Assembly (NCBI GenBank): GCA_007128245.1
Contig: SKXU01000028.1
Span: 1-10,626, forward strand
From: Candidatus Woesearchaeota archaeon
GTDB taxonomy: Archaea; Nanobdellota; Nanobdellia; Woesearchaeales; SKIA01
DNA length: 10,626 bases
Reading direction: 5' to 3'
The translations under genes and the position numbers were made by a program. The notes beneath the pieces are model-generated. The model saw only the letters and a list, made by a program, of their open reading frames with translations, made no database searches and had not been told where the DNA came from. Positions 1-6,953 of the stretch are shown here, one piece after another. Position 1 is the first letter of the stretch. Each line of letters opens with the position of its first letter.

Positions 1-71
1 CTGCTGACTACCAACTTATGGTACCTGCAGAAGCTGCTGGAACGGACTTCTACTTCTTCCTAGAAATCTAG
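1..71 (+). CDS. Small secreted surface protein, 3' end only (tandem paralogue of the next gene)
   Basis: Only the last 22 codons lie in the window (first whole codon at position 3, stop TAG at 69-71). The visible C-terminus, YQLMVPAEAAGTDFYFFLEI, matches the C-terminus of the gene at 143-814 at 16 of 20 positions, with conserved LMVPAE, GTD and YFFLEI. It is therefore very likely the end of a tandem paralogue, a small secreted protein built of the same C-terminal module. Nothing can be said about its N-terminus. The stop codon is embedded in a perfect hairpin followed by a T-tract, so this gene probably ends its own transcript. No molecular function is known to me for this family. Confidence 0.8.
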   Translation, partial: ADYQLMVPAEAAGTDFYFFLEI

Positions 72-102
72 GAAGAACAACATTTTTTCTTTTTTTTTCT
101 TT
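54..102 (+). terminator. Hairpin plus T-tract terminator overlapping a stop codon
   Basis: A perfect 10-bp inverted repeat (54-63 and 68-77, arms TTCTTCCTAG and CTAGGAAGAA) with a 4-nt AAAT loop covers the TAG stop at 69-71. It is followed from 83 to 102 by a tract that is nearly all T. A T-tract alone can end archaeal transcription; the added hairpin gives it the form of a bacterial intrinsic terminator. It separates the upstream gene from the promoter of the next one. Confidence 0.75.
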
Positions 103-113
103 CTCCACAATTC

Positions 114-120
114 TTATATA
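114..120 (+). promoter_or_regulatory. TATA-like box for the gene at 143
   Basis: TTATATA is centred at 117, 26 nt before the GTG start at 143. This is the spacing expected if transcription starts at or next to the start codon, giving a leaderless mRNA. No Shine-Dalgarno sequence is seen before the GTG, which agrees with leaderless translation. Confidence 0.65.
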
Positions 121-142
121 GCTACGGTGCGCAAGGCGTGTT

Positions 143-814
143 GTGAAGAGACGAGCAGTAGTGACTATTCTTGCGGTGAGCATATTTTTTGCTGCGTACG
201 CGCTCGCAAACACTCCCGGACAGAGCACCACAGGCAGTTCAGGACAGTTTACTCCTCCTAGTGCGAGTACAGTAAGTGCTGGCGGTGGAAACGTCACAGA
301 AATAAACGTCAGCGCAGACGTCTCGACAAGCAAGTGGCAGGGGTACTGGGGGAACGTCTCAGGGAGCTTACGCTTGGGTGATGGAAGCAACGTGTTTTTT
401 GACTGGACAGGAGTTGAGTTTATCGCTGTGTATGCATCCCCGAACAATAATCCTAATTGGGACACCGTAACTCCCATCACCACTCAAGGTGATAAAGAAA
501 CCAAAGATGGTGCGTTCGGATTCACCAGTACTGACCCGGATAGCATCACGAACACCATGACGGGCTCTTCCTGCGCTGCAGGAACAGAAATCGCAGGCGC
601 TGCCGGAGTAACTCCTTTTGATAACGTCGGCAATCCAGGGAGTTGGGAAACCTGTATCGCAGATATCGACGGCGCAGGTGTTGAGCGAGCAGTGTTTGGG
701 ACCACCATCATCCCCGCAGGAGCAACAGCGTTTAATGGCCTTACAGTACAATTTCAATTGATGGTGCCAGCAGAAAATGGAGGGACAGACTATTACTTCT
801 TCTTGGAAATTTAG
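143..814 (+). CDS. Small secreted protein with a WQ-x-Y-x-G surface module
   Basis: A 223-aa protein starting at GTG. Residues 1-22 form a Sec-type signal peptide: KRR, a hydrophobic stretch, and a likely ALA/N cleavage site. A Ser/Gly/Thr-rich linker follows (about 23-50), then one domain running from WQGYWG (residue 65) to the C-terminal LMVPAE...YYFFLEI. Cys144 and Cys171 are the only cysteines and could form a disulfide. NVT, NVS and NVS (residues 50-73) are N-glycosylation sequons. There is no C-terminal membrane segment. The domain resembles the last ~180 residues of the giant protein at 2384-6769 and the partial gene at the left edge. The GTG start is supported by the TATA box 26 nt upstream. 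The gene overlaps the next one by 38 nt, so the two are probably co-transcribed. Function is unknown; a surface-layer, adhesive or structural role is inference. Confidence 0.85.
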   Translation: MKRRAVVTILAVSIFFAAYALANTPGQSTTGSSGQFTPPSASTVSAGGGNVTEINVSADVSTSKWQGYWGNVSGSLRLGDGSNVFFDWTGVEFIAVYASPNNNPNWDTVTPITTQGDKETKDGAFGFTSTDPDSITNTMTGSSCAAGTEIAGAAGVTPFDNVGNPGSWETCIADIDGAGVERAVFGTTIIPAGATAFNGLTVQFQLMVPAENGGTDYYFFLEI

Positions 815-2387
815 TGCGTTGATCGCGCTCATTGTCTTGCTTCCTGTCGTATCTGCGCAGGTTGTCGTGAATAGTGATGATTGGCGTGATGTGTACTCAG
901 GCCTTCAACACGCATCCATCACTGATCAGCGAGGGCATTTTATTACTGACACACAACAAGCAGGTCGCGTACTCGCCCGTCTTAATCCTGATGAGCCCGT
1001 TCTGCTCATCACAGGAAATACGCAATTAATGCCTGGGTTTCGCAACTTGCTCTCGTCTCGCGGGTTTACTGTTGAAGAGATTCGGTCTACGAACCCTCTT
1101 CGCACAAATGAGGAGCTTGTTTTGCGAGCAGACCCTGAGCACGTCATCATCATTGGTGATGCGTACGGATTTAACGCAGTCTCTGTGGGAACCTACGCCA
1201 CTGCTCGAGGAGCCGGAGTGTTGTTTGCATCCTCTCAGACCGCCTCCGTGCTTAATCAACTCTCTGTGCAAAGCGTGTTAGTCTACGGTCACATCCCCTC
1301 TTCGTTACTGGAATCATTTGAGTTGCAAGTAACAGATACAATCAATAACCAGGATCGCTTTGATGATAATTTTGCTTTGGTAGAGCGCTACCTCCAAGAG
1401 TTCCCAACACAAGTTATCTTGCTTGCTAACGGAGAGATTATTGAAGATCAGCTTATCTCTGGAAGCTCTCCTACATTGTTTATTGGCAGACAGACAGTTC
1501 CTTCGCGAGTAACGGATATGATTCTTTCACAAGATGTGCGCACAGCAGTGCTTATTGGGAACGCGCTCGCTCCGAACGCGAATGTCATTAAGGATCGTAC
1601 AGGAATAAGCATTTTCATTAAGTTTGCTCAAGGACGCGATCAGCAACAGTTCGCGCTTGACTTGTTTTCTGTGCCGATTCCGAATCCGCTTATTCAAGTC
1701 GCGAGTGCCGAGTTTGATCCTACGCGACAATCCTTGCTTGTCACGTATCAAAACCCTGGTGAGATAGCCACGTTCTTTTCCGCGTCTCTTACGAGCGGAC
1801 AAACTGTTGAGGATGCACAACCAGTTTTTATCGAAGCAGGATCCTATAAAACGCAGCAGTACGCGCTCAGCGCAATTGATGGCCCGCTCGCATACACCAT
1901 CTTGTTTGGCGCGTCTCCTCGCACGCTTGACTTAATTGTTCAAGGAAGTGTTCCTGTGTCAACAGTTGAGATTGATGACCAAAGCGAGATTCGTGTAGTG
2001 CGCGCGCGCTATGATACGCGTACTGAGTCGTTTATCGTTGATATTGAAAATACGGGTTCCGTTCCTGTGTTCGTGCTCACAGAAGCTGTTGATGTGCGCG
2101 TGGGCAATGAGCGCGCTCGCGTAGGCTCCGAAGTGGTGCGTATTCCTGTTGGGCAGACTCGTCAGTCAGAGTTGTTTGTAGAGCTTACTGAGCGTGATTT
2201 GGAGCGTAATTTTGAGTTGTCGCTTGAAGTGTTTTATGGTCAGCGAGAGTTCTCACTCGTTCAGTTTCGTCGCGCAACCTTGGGTTTTGATGTGGGAAGT
2301 TCCTTGCCATTTTCATGGACGTGGGTTATTCTTGTGCTCGTGAGTGCACTAGTCTTGGGCTGGTTTGTGACACGTAAAAAGGGCTAA
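777..2387 (+). CDS. Membrane-anchored surface protein with a CWB2-like N-terminal region
   Basis: A 536-aa protein. Residues 1-27 look like a signal peptide (K11, then a hydrophobic run ending VVSA/Q). Residues 512-531 are a transmembrane segment followed by RKKG, so most of the protein faces outside. Residues ~30-290 alternate hydrophobic strands with helices (PVLLITG, HVIIIGDAYGFNAVSVGTYA, SVLVYGHIPSS), a pattern resembling cell-wall-binding-repeat-2-type folds seen in archaeal surface proteins. Residues ~305-395 and ~400-500 look like two beta-sandwich domains. ATG 777 is the first start after the in-frame stop at 759-761. It lies inside the upstream gene (38-nt overlap) and has no clear Shine-Dalgarno, which suggests coupled translation. 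TTG 819 would remove the basic n-region and is less likely. The gene meets the giant gene tail-to-tail with a 4-base overlap. The exact role is not known. Confidence 0.8.
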   Translation: MEGQTITSSWKFSALIALIVLLPVVSAQVVVNSDDWRDVYSGLQHASITDQRGHFITDTQQAGRVLARLNPDEPVLLITGNTQLMPGFRNLLSSRGFTVEEIRSTNPLRTNEELVLRADPEHVIIIGDAYGFNAVSVGTYATARGAGVLFASSQTASVLNQLSVQSVLVYGHIPSSLLESFELQVTDTINNQDRFDDNFALVERYLQEFPTQVILLANGEIIEDQLISGSSPTLFIGRQTVPSRVTDMILSQDVRTAVLIGNALAPNANVIKDRTGISIFIKFAQGRDQQQFALDLFSVPIPNPLIQVASAEFDPTRQSLLVTYQNPGEIATFFSASLTSGQTVEDAQPVFIEAGSYKTQQYALSAIDGPLAYTILFGASPRTLDLIVQGSVPVSTVEIDDQSEIRVVRARYDTRTESFIVDIENTGSVPVFVLTEAVDVRVGNERARVGSEVVRIPVGQTRQSELFVELTERDLERNFELSLEVFYGQREFSLVQFRRATLGFDVGSSLPFSWTWVILVLVSALVLGWFVTRKKG

Positions 2388-5300
2388 GAAATCTCGATTG
2401 ACAACAGGAGTTGTCCATCTGGTCCGAGATTTCTTCGCAGCAATGCCGGAACGAACAGTTCATAGTCATACGTTCCAAAGAGTCCTGTTTGTGAAAGGTT
2501 TACTTGCGTAACAAACACGAGTATTCCTCCTTCGTACTCTGTGCTTGTGCTGTCATCTGCATCCCATAGCGCTCCTGTGCTAAACGGTCCTGATGTTTGC
2601 ACTAACGGGACGTCTGTTATTGTTGTTCCAAAGAGCGTGAATGTTCCTGTATTAGTAAGTCCTCCTGCTCCGTCGCTGAAGGTGGCGTTGATGCTATCAA
2701 CAAATCCTGTCATTCCGAGTGCGTCATCTGCGAGCGCAAGATCTTCGAACTGAAATGTTCCTGTGGTTGTGCGGGTGAGTGCATGCAGGTTCAAGTAGTT
2801 AATGAGTGCTCGATCGTCGTGTATGAGTACGTGCGCATCAAGTTCCGAAACGCTCCAGTTGTATGTTGGCAAGGTCCCGTCTGCAAGGATGCGCAGACGT
2901 TGCAGAAGGGTTCCGAAATACGTTTGCCAAGCGTCCACGTCGATGGTTGCTGTTGCTTGGTTGTTTGTTTCGTCAAGCTCTGAAACAATATCTTCAGGAT
3001 CTACGATGACGCGTAGGTTTGTGCGACCTATAGTTGCGTGCCAGGCGACACTAAAAATTCTTTCTTCGCCTGCAGGGATCGTTTGGCTTTGCTCGCCGAT
3101 CGTAGTGCTTGTGGTGTCGTCTATGAATCGTACGAGTGCCGTGGCTCCTGCTGTTCCTTCGTTTCTCACCGTGGCGTTAATCTGTACAGGTTGTCCTTCT
3201 GTTGCTCCTGTGGGCACGGTGATGTCGCTATTTGTGATAGCAAAGTCTGGTCCTTGAACGAGCGTCCATTCGGGTTGGACGTAGGTGTAGTCTATGGTGA
3301 GTGTTGGTCCTGGTCCTCCTCCAGGCCTTCTGAGTACGCATCGTGTTTGTAAGTTATTCAGGTCCGCTACTGTATCCACACCAAGCGCATACAGATCGCA
3401 TGAGAGCACCCCAGTTTGTCCTGCTCCCGAGGTGCATTGATCTGCTGACCACCCACTTCCCGTGTTGAATTGGAATGCGTTTCGTGCGTTATTTGTTGCG
3501 GTGATTGCTTCGCAAAACGCAGTTACTCCGGTGATGTTTGCGTTACTCGGAGCTGTTTCACTCCAGCTGCTTACTTCAATGAATTGTCCTGCTGAGGTGA
3601 GTGATTGTCCTACTCCGTCGCTTTCGTTAACGAGTCCCGTAATTGTTCCTCCTCCGCTAAACGTTGCTACTGTGGGAATCCAGGGTCTGATGACGTCTAT
3701 GGCGAGTGTTCTACTCTCGCTTGCTTGTGCAGTGTTTCCTGCCGCGTCTTGGCATTCTACGTTCCATTCGTAGATTCCATCAGGGAGTGTTTGTGTGAAG
3801 GTGTTCACCGCATTTTCTGTGATGCTCGTGCTTGTTTGCTCTACTGTTTGGTTAATAAGAAGAGAGCATTGCGTTGTCAGGACGTTGTCAGTTGGGATGT
3901 AGGAAAACGTGTTTGTCTCAAAAATGCTCGTAATATCTGCAAAGGGTTCTACGAGGGTTACTGTGGGTGGTTGTGTGTCGTTGATGGTGAGCGTGAATGT
4001 TTGCGATGCGTGAGTGAAGTTTTGCGTCTGGTTTTTTCTTGCAGTAATAGTGTACACTCCGGGTGTTGAGTAGCTTTTGAGCGTTGTTGTGACAAGAGTG
4101 TTTTGTGAGAGCACCACCCCGTCTTCTATGAGCTCCACTACTCCTGCGTTGGTCGTGGCGGTGAGGTTGACGATGGTGTCTTGGTTTGCGCTGATGCTTG
4201 CTTGGTTTTCGTTCAAGAACAGGTTTGCGACTCCGGGTGCGCGCAGCACGGTGTATGGTTGCAACGTCATGTCTGTGTTGGTGTTTCCGAGTGTGTCGTT
4301 TGCGATGCTGCGCCAACGATACACACCTGCTGCGAGTTCTGTGGTAAACGTGTATTCAGGTCCTCCAGTCATGGTTTCGTTGATGAAGACCCCTGTGAAG
4401 TTGTGCTCAATGAGCACGGTGTCAACTGCGGTGTTGTCCGTCCAGATGACGTTGAACGTCGCTGTTATGAGGAATGTTCCTCCTGATACGGGTGTTGAGA
4501 GGATGTTGGCAAATTGTGGGGGCGTTGCGTCTGTGAGCGTGGTAAAGCTGAGCTCTTGACTCTGGTTCGTGTTTCCTGCTGCGTCAGTGCTGTTTACCAC
4601 GAAAAAGTATGTGGTGCTCGGGGCGAGTCCTGTGAGCGTGCGCAAGTGGCTTTCTACTTGTGTTGCTGAAAAAGATTGTTGTGTGTACGTCCCCGAGGTT
4701 GTTGAGTATTTGACAAGGCTTGTTGCTGGCTCGTCCGTATCCCACGTAATAGATGCTTGTCCGTCTGTTACGCCAGTTACTGTGATGTTTTCTATGCGTG
4801 GGGGCGTGGTGTCTGTGCTTTCAAGCGTTCTTCCGAGTGCTGTTTGTGTGCTCTCGTTAATGTTTCCGCTCTCATCTACCGTTCGTACTTGTAGTTCGTA
4901 GAGCGTGTCTGCCAGCAGACTTGTCGTGTTGATAAATGAGTTTGAGGTGTTTGCGATAAATGTTCCGTTAAGTTCTATGATTGTGTGTGAGAAGTCAGCG
5001 TCTGCGGGGTTTGTCCACTCCCAGTACACCCAACTCACTCCGGCCGATACGTTCTGAAGGTTTGTCACTGCTGCTGGTGGCGTCACGTCAATAACGGTGA
5101 TCGTCCAGCTTTCTTGTGCGAAGGTGTAGTTTTGGCTCTCACTCATGTTGAGGACGAGAGCGTATGTTCCGAGTGTGGGATACGTCAGTGTTTCGCTAAT
5201 GCTCGCTCCTGTTGCGATGAGCACTCCGTTCTCGTAAAGGCTCAAGGGGGCTTCTCCTGCGGCGCGAATGCCTTCTACGTTCACGCTTGCTCCTTCTTCT

Positions 5301-6769
5301 AGAGTAATATTTGCTTGTGTGTTGTTAATGAGCAGTTGCACATCTCCCGTTGCTTTGTTGACCACGTATGTTTGTGGAGGGGTTTGGTTTGTGTTTGCTG
5401 AGGTGTCGTTTGCGATGCTGCGCCAACGATACACGCCTGCTCCGAGTTCTGTGGTGAAGGTGTATGTTCCTGGTCCTCCAGTCATGGTTTCGTTGATGAA
5501 GACCCCTGTGAAGTTGTGCTCAATGAGCACTGTGTCGACTGCTGCGTCGTCTTCCCAGTTCACACTAAACACAGTGTTTTCTTGCGCGTACGTGCGAGGA
5601 CTAGGAGGAGTTGCTTGTATAGAGTCATAGGTTGGTGGAGTAAGGTCTAAGAAGACGTAGTCGAGTGCCATGAAGGTGTAGTCTACGAGTACGCGTGCTT
5701 CATCGCCCGGTCTTCCTTGCCGTGCCGTGTCAAACAATGCGCGGACTTGTAAATTATTTGCTTGGGAGGGGTCTGTGAGGATGCTTGAGAAATCACACAC
5801 AAACGTACCCCAGGTGTTGACGGGAACCGTGGTTGTGCACGCAGTAACCCAACTAGACCCAATGAATGCTTGCAATGTTGCTGTGGTTGCACCAACACCC
5901 GCTCCTCCTCCGCTCACAGGGAGTCGTTGCCAACGAAAGCTTACGTTGAGCTCGTTTACTTCTGCGATGCTTCTTGTGTTTGAAAAGTTGAGTCGCAACT
6001 CGCTGTTGCCTCCGTCTTCGATGTCGTCTAGTGCCGCGCTCAATGAGTCTTGCGCGATGACGAGTGAGAGACAGTCTTGGTTGACTGCTCCTTTTATTGT
6101 TCCTGGCTGATCCCAGAGCCTACAGGTTTCTGGCTGGCTGTCTGCGTCTCCTTCTCCGAATGCAGGGTCTGCTCCTGTGACGGTAATGGTGTATGGTTGT
6201 CCGGGAGTAAGTTGTTGTACAAACACCCAGTTTCCAAAGCAGTTCTCATTGAAGTAGTCGTAATCCTCGCATTTGTACAGACTTGATCCGGTCGCGATGC
6301 GCGTGATATCAACTTCTCCAAACCCTTCTGGAGTAGGGTCTACTGCGAATGTTGTTGTAAAGTCCCATGTGCGTTGCAAATTAGGTGTGATGCGTATGTC
6401 GTTTGTGTTGAGGTTTCTAAAGAGCATGTTTTGAAATCCTGGCGGACTAATTTGTTTTCCGTTAGGAAGCAGGAGTGCGGGCAACTCCAGCGGTCCTCGC
6501 GAGGTGTTGAGTATGAGTTGCTGTTGGTTTGCTACGTACACCACGACTTCTTCTTGTGTTGTTCGAAACGTGTGCTCTCCCGGTTCGAGTGCGGGAAAGA
6601 ACGCTCCAGAGGAAGGGTTGAGTAAGGTGTATGATGCGCTGGGAGACTCGATCGTAAGAGTCTCAGAGGTGTTAATCTGTATGGGATCTCCTACTGCGTA
6701 GAACTCTCTGTCTAGTGAGAGTGCTGTAAAACACAAGAGCAAGAGCACAAGGAGTATGTGTGCCTTCAT
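2384..6769 (-). CDS. Giant secreted modular protein (jelly-roll-like, FN3/Ig-like, CARDB, C-terminal surface module)
   Basis: A 1461-aa protein with a signal peptide (residues 1-~19) and no C-terminal anchor. Modules in order: N-terminal beta region (20-145); a Cys-containing jelly-roll-like module ending VLVDYTFM (~145-372); an Ig-like plus linker unit (~376-560); two FN3-like domains opened by TPP (~562-648 and ~654-746); a second copy of the Ig-like unit (~749-935); another Ig-like domain (~935-1025); a second jelly-roll-like module ending LTIDYTYV (~1030-1165); a CARDB domain (~1174-1278, with VRNEG and ELDETNN); and a final WQTYFG...LLLSIEIS module (1280-1461) resembling the small proteins near the left edge. 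There are more than 30 N-x-S/T sequons and 12 cysteines after the signal peptide. The ATG overlaps the stop of the small upstream gene as ATGA and has a strong Shine-Dalgarno, GGAGGAG, 8 nt away. Likely a surface or extracellular adhesin or structural protein; no catalytic motif was recognised. Confidence 0.85.
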   Translation of the reverse strand: MKAHILLVLLLLCFTALSLDREFYAVGDPIQINTSETLTIESPSASYTLLNPSSGAFFPALEPGEHTFRTTQEEVVVYVANQQQLILNTSRGPLELPALLLPNGKQISPPGFQNMLFRNLNTNDIRITPNLQRTWDFTTTFAVDPTPEGFGEVDITRIATGSSLYKCEDYDYFNENCFGNWVFVQQLTPGQPYTITVTGADPAFGEGDADSQPETCRLWDQPGTIKGAVNQDCLSLVIAQDSLSAALDDIEDGGNSELRLNFSNTRSIAEVNELNVSFRWQRLPVSGGGAGVGATTATLQAFIGSSWVTACTTTVPVNTWGTFVCDFSSILTDPSQANNLQVRALFDTARQGRPGDEARVLVDYTFMALDYVFLDLTPPTYDSIQATPPSPRTYAQENTVFSVNWEDDAAVDTVLIEHNFTGVFINETMTGGPGTYTFTTELGAGVYRWRSIANDTSANTNQTPPQTYVVNKATGDVQLLINNTQANITLEEGASVNVEGIRAAGEAPLSLYENGVLIATGASISETLTYPTLGTYALVLNMSESQNYTFAQESWTITVIDVTPPAAVTNLQNVSAGVSWVYWEWTNPADADFSHTIIELNGTFIANTSNSFINTTSLLADTLYELQVRTVDESGNINESTQTALGRTLESTDTTPPRIENITVTGVTDGQASITWDTDEPATSLVKYSTTSGTYTQQSFSATQVESHLRTLTGLAPSTTYFFVVNSTDAAGNTNQSQELSFTTLTDATPPQFANILSTPVSGGTFLITATFNVIWTDNTAVDTVLIEHNFTGVFINETMTGGPEYTFTTELAAGVYRWRSIANDTLGNTNTDMTLQPYTVLRAPGVANLFLNENQASISANQDTIVNLTATTNAGVVELIEDGVVLSQNTLVTTTLKSYSTPGVYTITARKNQTQNFTHASQTFTLTINDTQPPTVTLVEPFADITSIFETNTFSYIPTDNVLTTQCSLLINQTVEQTSTSITENAVNTFTQTLPDGIYEWNVECQDAAGNTAQASESRTLAIDVIRPWIPTVATFSGGGTITGLVNESDGVGQSLTSAGQFIEVSSWSETAPSNANITGVTAFCEAITATNNARNAFQFNTGSGWSADQCTSGAGQTGVLSCDLYALGVDTVADLNNLQTRCVLRRPGGGPGPTLTIDYTYVQPEWTLVQGPDFAITNSDITVPTGATEGQPVQINATVRNEGTAGATALVRFIDDTTSTTIGEQSQTIPAGEERIFSVAWHATIGRTNLRVIVDPEDIVSELDETNNQATATIDVDAWQTYFGTLLQRLRILADGTLPTYNWSVSELDAHVLIHDDRALINYLNLHALTRTTTGTFQFEDLALADDALGMTGFVDSINATFSDGAGGLTNTGTFTLFGTTITDVPLVQTSGPFSTGALWDADDSTSTEYEGGILVFVTQVNLSQTGLFGTYDYELFVPALLRRNLGPDGQLLLSIEIS
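2386..2435. terminator. Nested inverted repeat at convergent stop codons
   Basis: A perfect 11-bp inverted repeat (2386-2396, AAGAAATCTCG; 2425-2435, CGAGATTTCTT) encloses a second 6-bp hairpin (2400-2405 GACAAC, 2410-2415 GTTGTC, loop AGGA). It starts on the overlapping stop codons of the two convergent genes and lies in the last codons of the giant gene. Read on the - strand it is followed, just past the stop, by CCCTTTTT (2376-2383 complement), like an intrinsic terminator. On the + strand there is no clear T-run after it, so its role there may be a transcript-end structure. Confidence 0.6.
4293..4438 (-). repeat. Internal gene repeat, copy 2 (Ig-like unit)
   Basis: Near-identical to 5403-5551 within the same gene. 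A block of 59 bases (4359-4417) is identical to 5472-5530, including third codon positions, and a 32-base block at the left end is also identical. A single 3-base indel separates the copies (GGPEYTF here, GGPGTYTF in the other). It encodes the stretch around VDTVLIEHNFTGVFINETMT in the second Ig-like unit. Confidence 0.9.
5403..5551 (-). repeat. Internal gene repeat, copy 1 (Ig-like unit)
   Basis: Partner of 4293-4438, 1110 bases away, encoding the first copy of the Ig-like unit (about residues 405-455). The surrounding protein repeat extends further (about residues 376-560 against 749-935) but is much more diverged, so only this core looks recently copied or homogenised. Confidence 0.9.
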
Positions 6770-6915
6770 AGTGCGTGCTCCTCCTTGTATGCTTGGAGTT
6801 TTTCGCGGTTTCCAATGTATTCAATTACTCGCTGGCGTACCCTTCCGTTTACGCGCTCGTTTTCTACGAGGTACCAGTACTCATTCCCATGTATTCGTTT
6901 TTTCCGAAAAAACAC
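6766..6915 (-). CDS. 49-aa basic protein, YLVE/KVRQ-type small domain
   Basis: The reading frame opens at GTG 6915 and encodes a 49-aa protein: MFFRKKRIHGNEYWYLVENE (1-20), then RVNGRVRQRVIEYIGNREKL (21-40) and QAYKEEHAL. Four signs support it. A TATA-like box (6937-6944) is centred about 26 nt upstream of the GTG, fitting a leaderless transcript. Its TGA overlaps the giant gene's ATG as ATGA. The giant gene's Shine-Dalgarno lies in its last codons. The sequence is basic and protein-like. The pattern YYLVE-x-R-x-x-G-K/R-VRQ-x-x-x-x-YIG is, from memory, the one seen at the N-terminus of IS1634-type transposases and as stand-alone small archaeal proteins. Because no transposase follows, a stand-alone protein, perhaps nucleic-acid-binding or regulatory for the giant gene, is more likely than an element remnant. 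Function is inferred. Confidence 0.7.
   Translation of the reverse strand: MFFRKKRIHGNEYWYLVENERVNGRVRQRVIEYIGNREKLQAYKEEHAL
6778..6784 (-). promoter_or_regulatory. Strong Shine-Dalgarno for the giant gene
   Basis: GGAGGAG on the - strand, 8 nt before the ATG at 6769, inside the last codons of the 49-aa gene. Other starts in this window appear leaderless, so the strong site fits an internal operon gene whose translation is coupled to the small gene ending at the ATGA overlap. Confidence 0.75.
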
Positions 6916-6919
6916 ATTT

Positions 6920-6932
6920 TTTTAGGCACTAC
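6920..6932. repeat. 13-bp direct repeat, start-proximal copy
   Basis: TTTTAGGCACTAC on the + strand. It matches 6954-6966 at 12 of 13 bases. It lies between the TATA-like box and the GTG start of the 49-aa gene, where a bound protein would block initiation. Confidence 0.55.
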
Positions 6933-6936
6933 TTTG

Positions 6937-6944
6937 TTTTTAAA
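6937..6944 (-). promoter_or_regulatory. TATA-like box for the small gene/giant gene operon
   Basis: TTTAAAAA on the - strand, centred about 26 nt upstream of the GTG at 6915 and flanked on both sides by a 13-bp direct repeat. It is the only good candidate I see in the 77 bases between the HerA stop and the small gene. Confidence 0.6.
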
Positions 6945-6953
6945 CATAGCGCA

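Noticed and set aside
2541..6701. Many + strand open frames (up to ~160 aa) opposite the giant gene
   Set aside because: They are shadows of its codon use: Cys/Ser/Val-rich translations with no domains, no promoters and no starts that fit.
6897..6913. Hairpin GTTTTTT-CCG-AAAAAAC at the start of the small gene
   Set aside because: Made only of A/T runs within FFRKK codons, so it is weak and easily due to chance. It could slow initiation but I do not call it a regulatory element.
6766..6915. Remnant of an IS1634-type transposase
   Set aside because: The similarity is to the N-terminal domain only, but start, stop, promoter and ATGA coupling are all intact and there are no terminal repeats or further transposase sequence. 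Kept as a gene, with this as the alternative.
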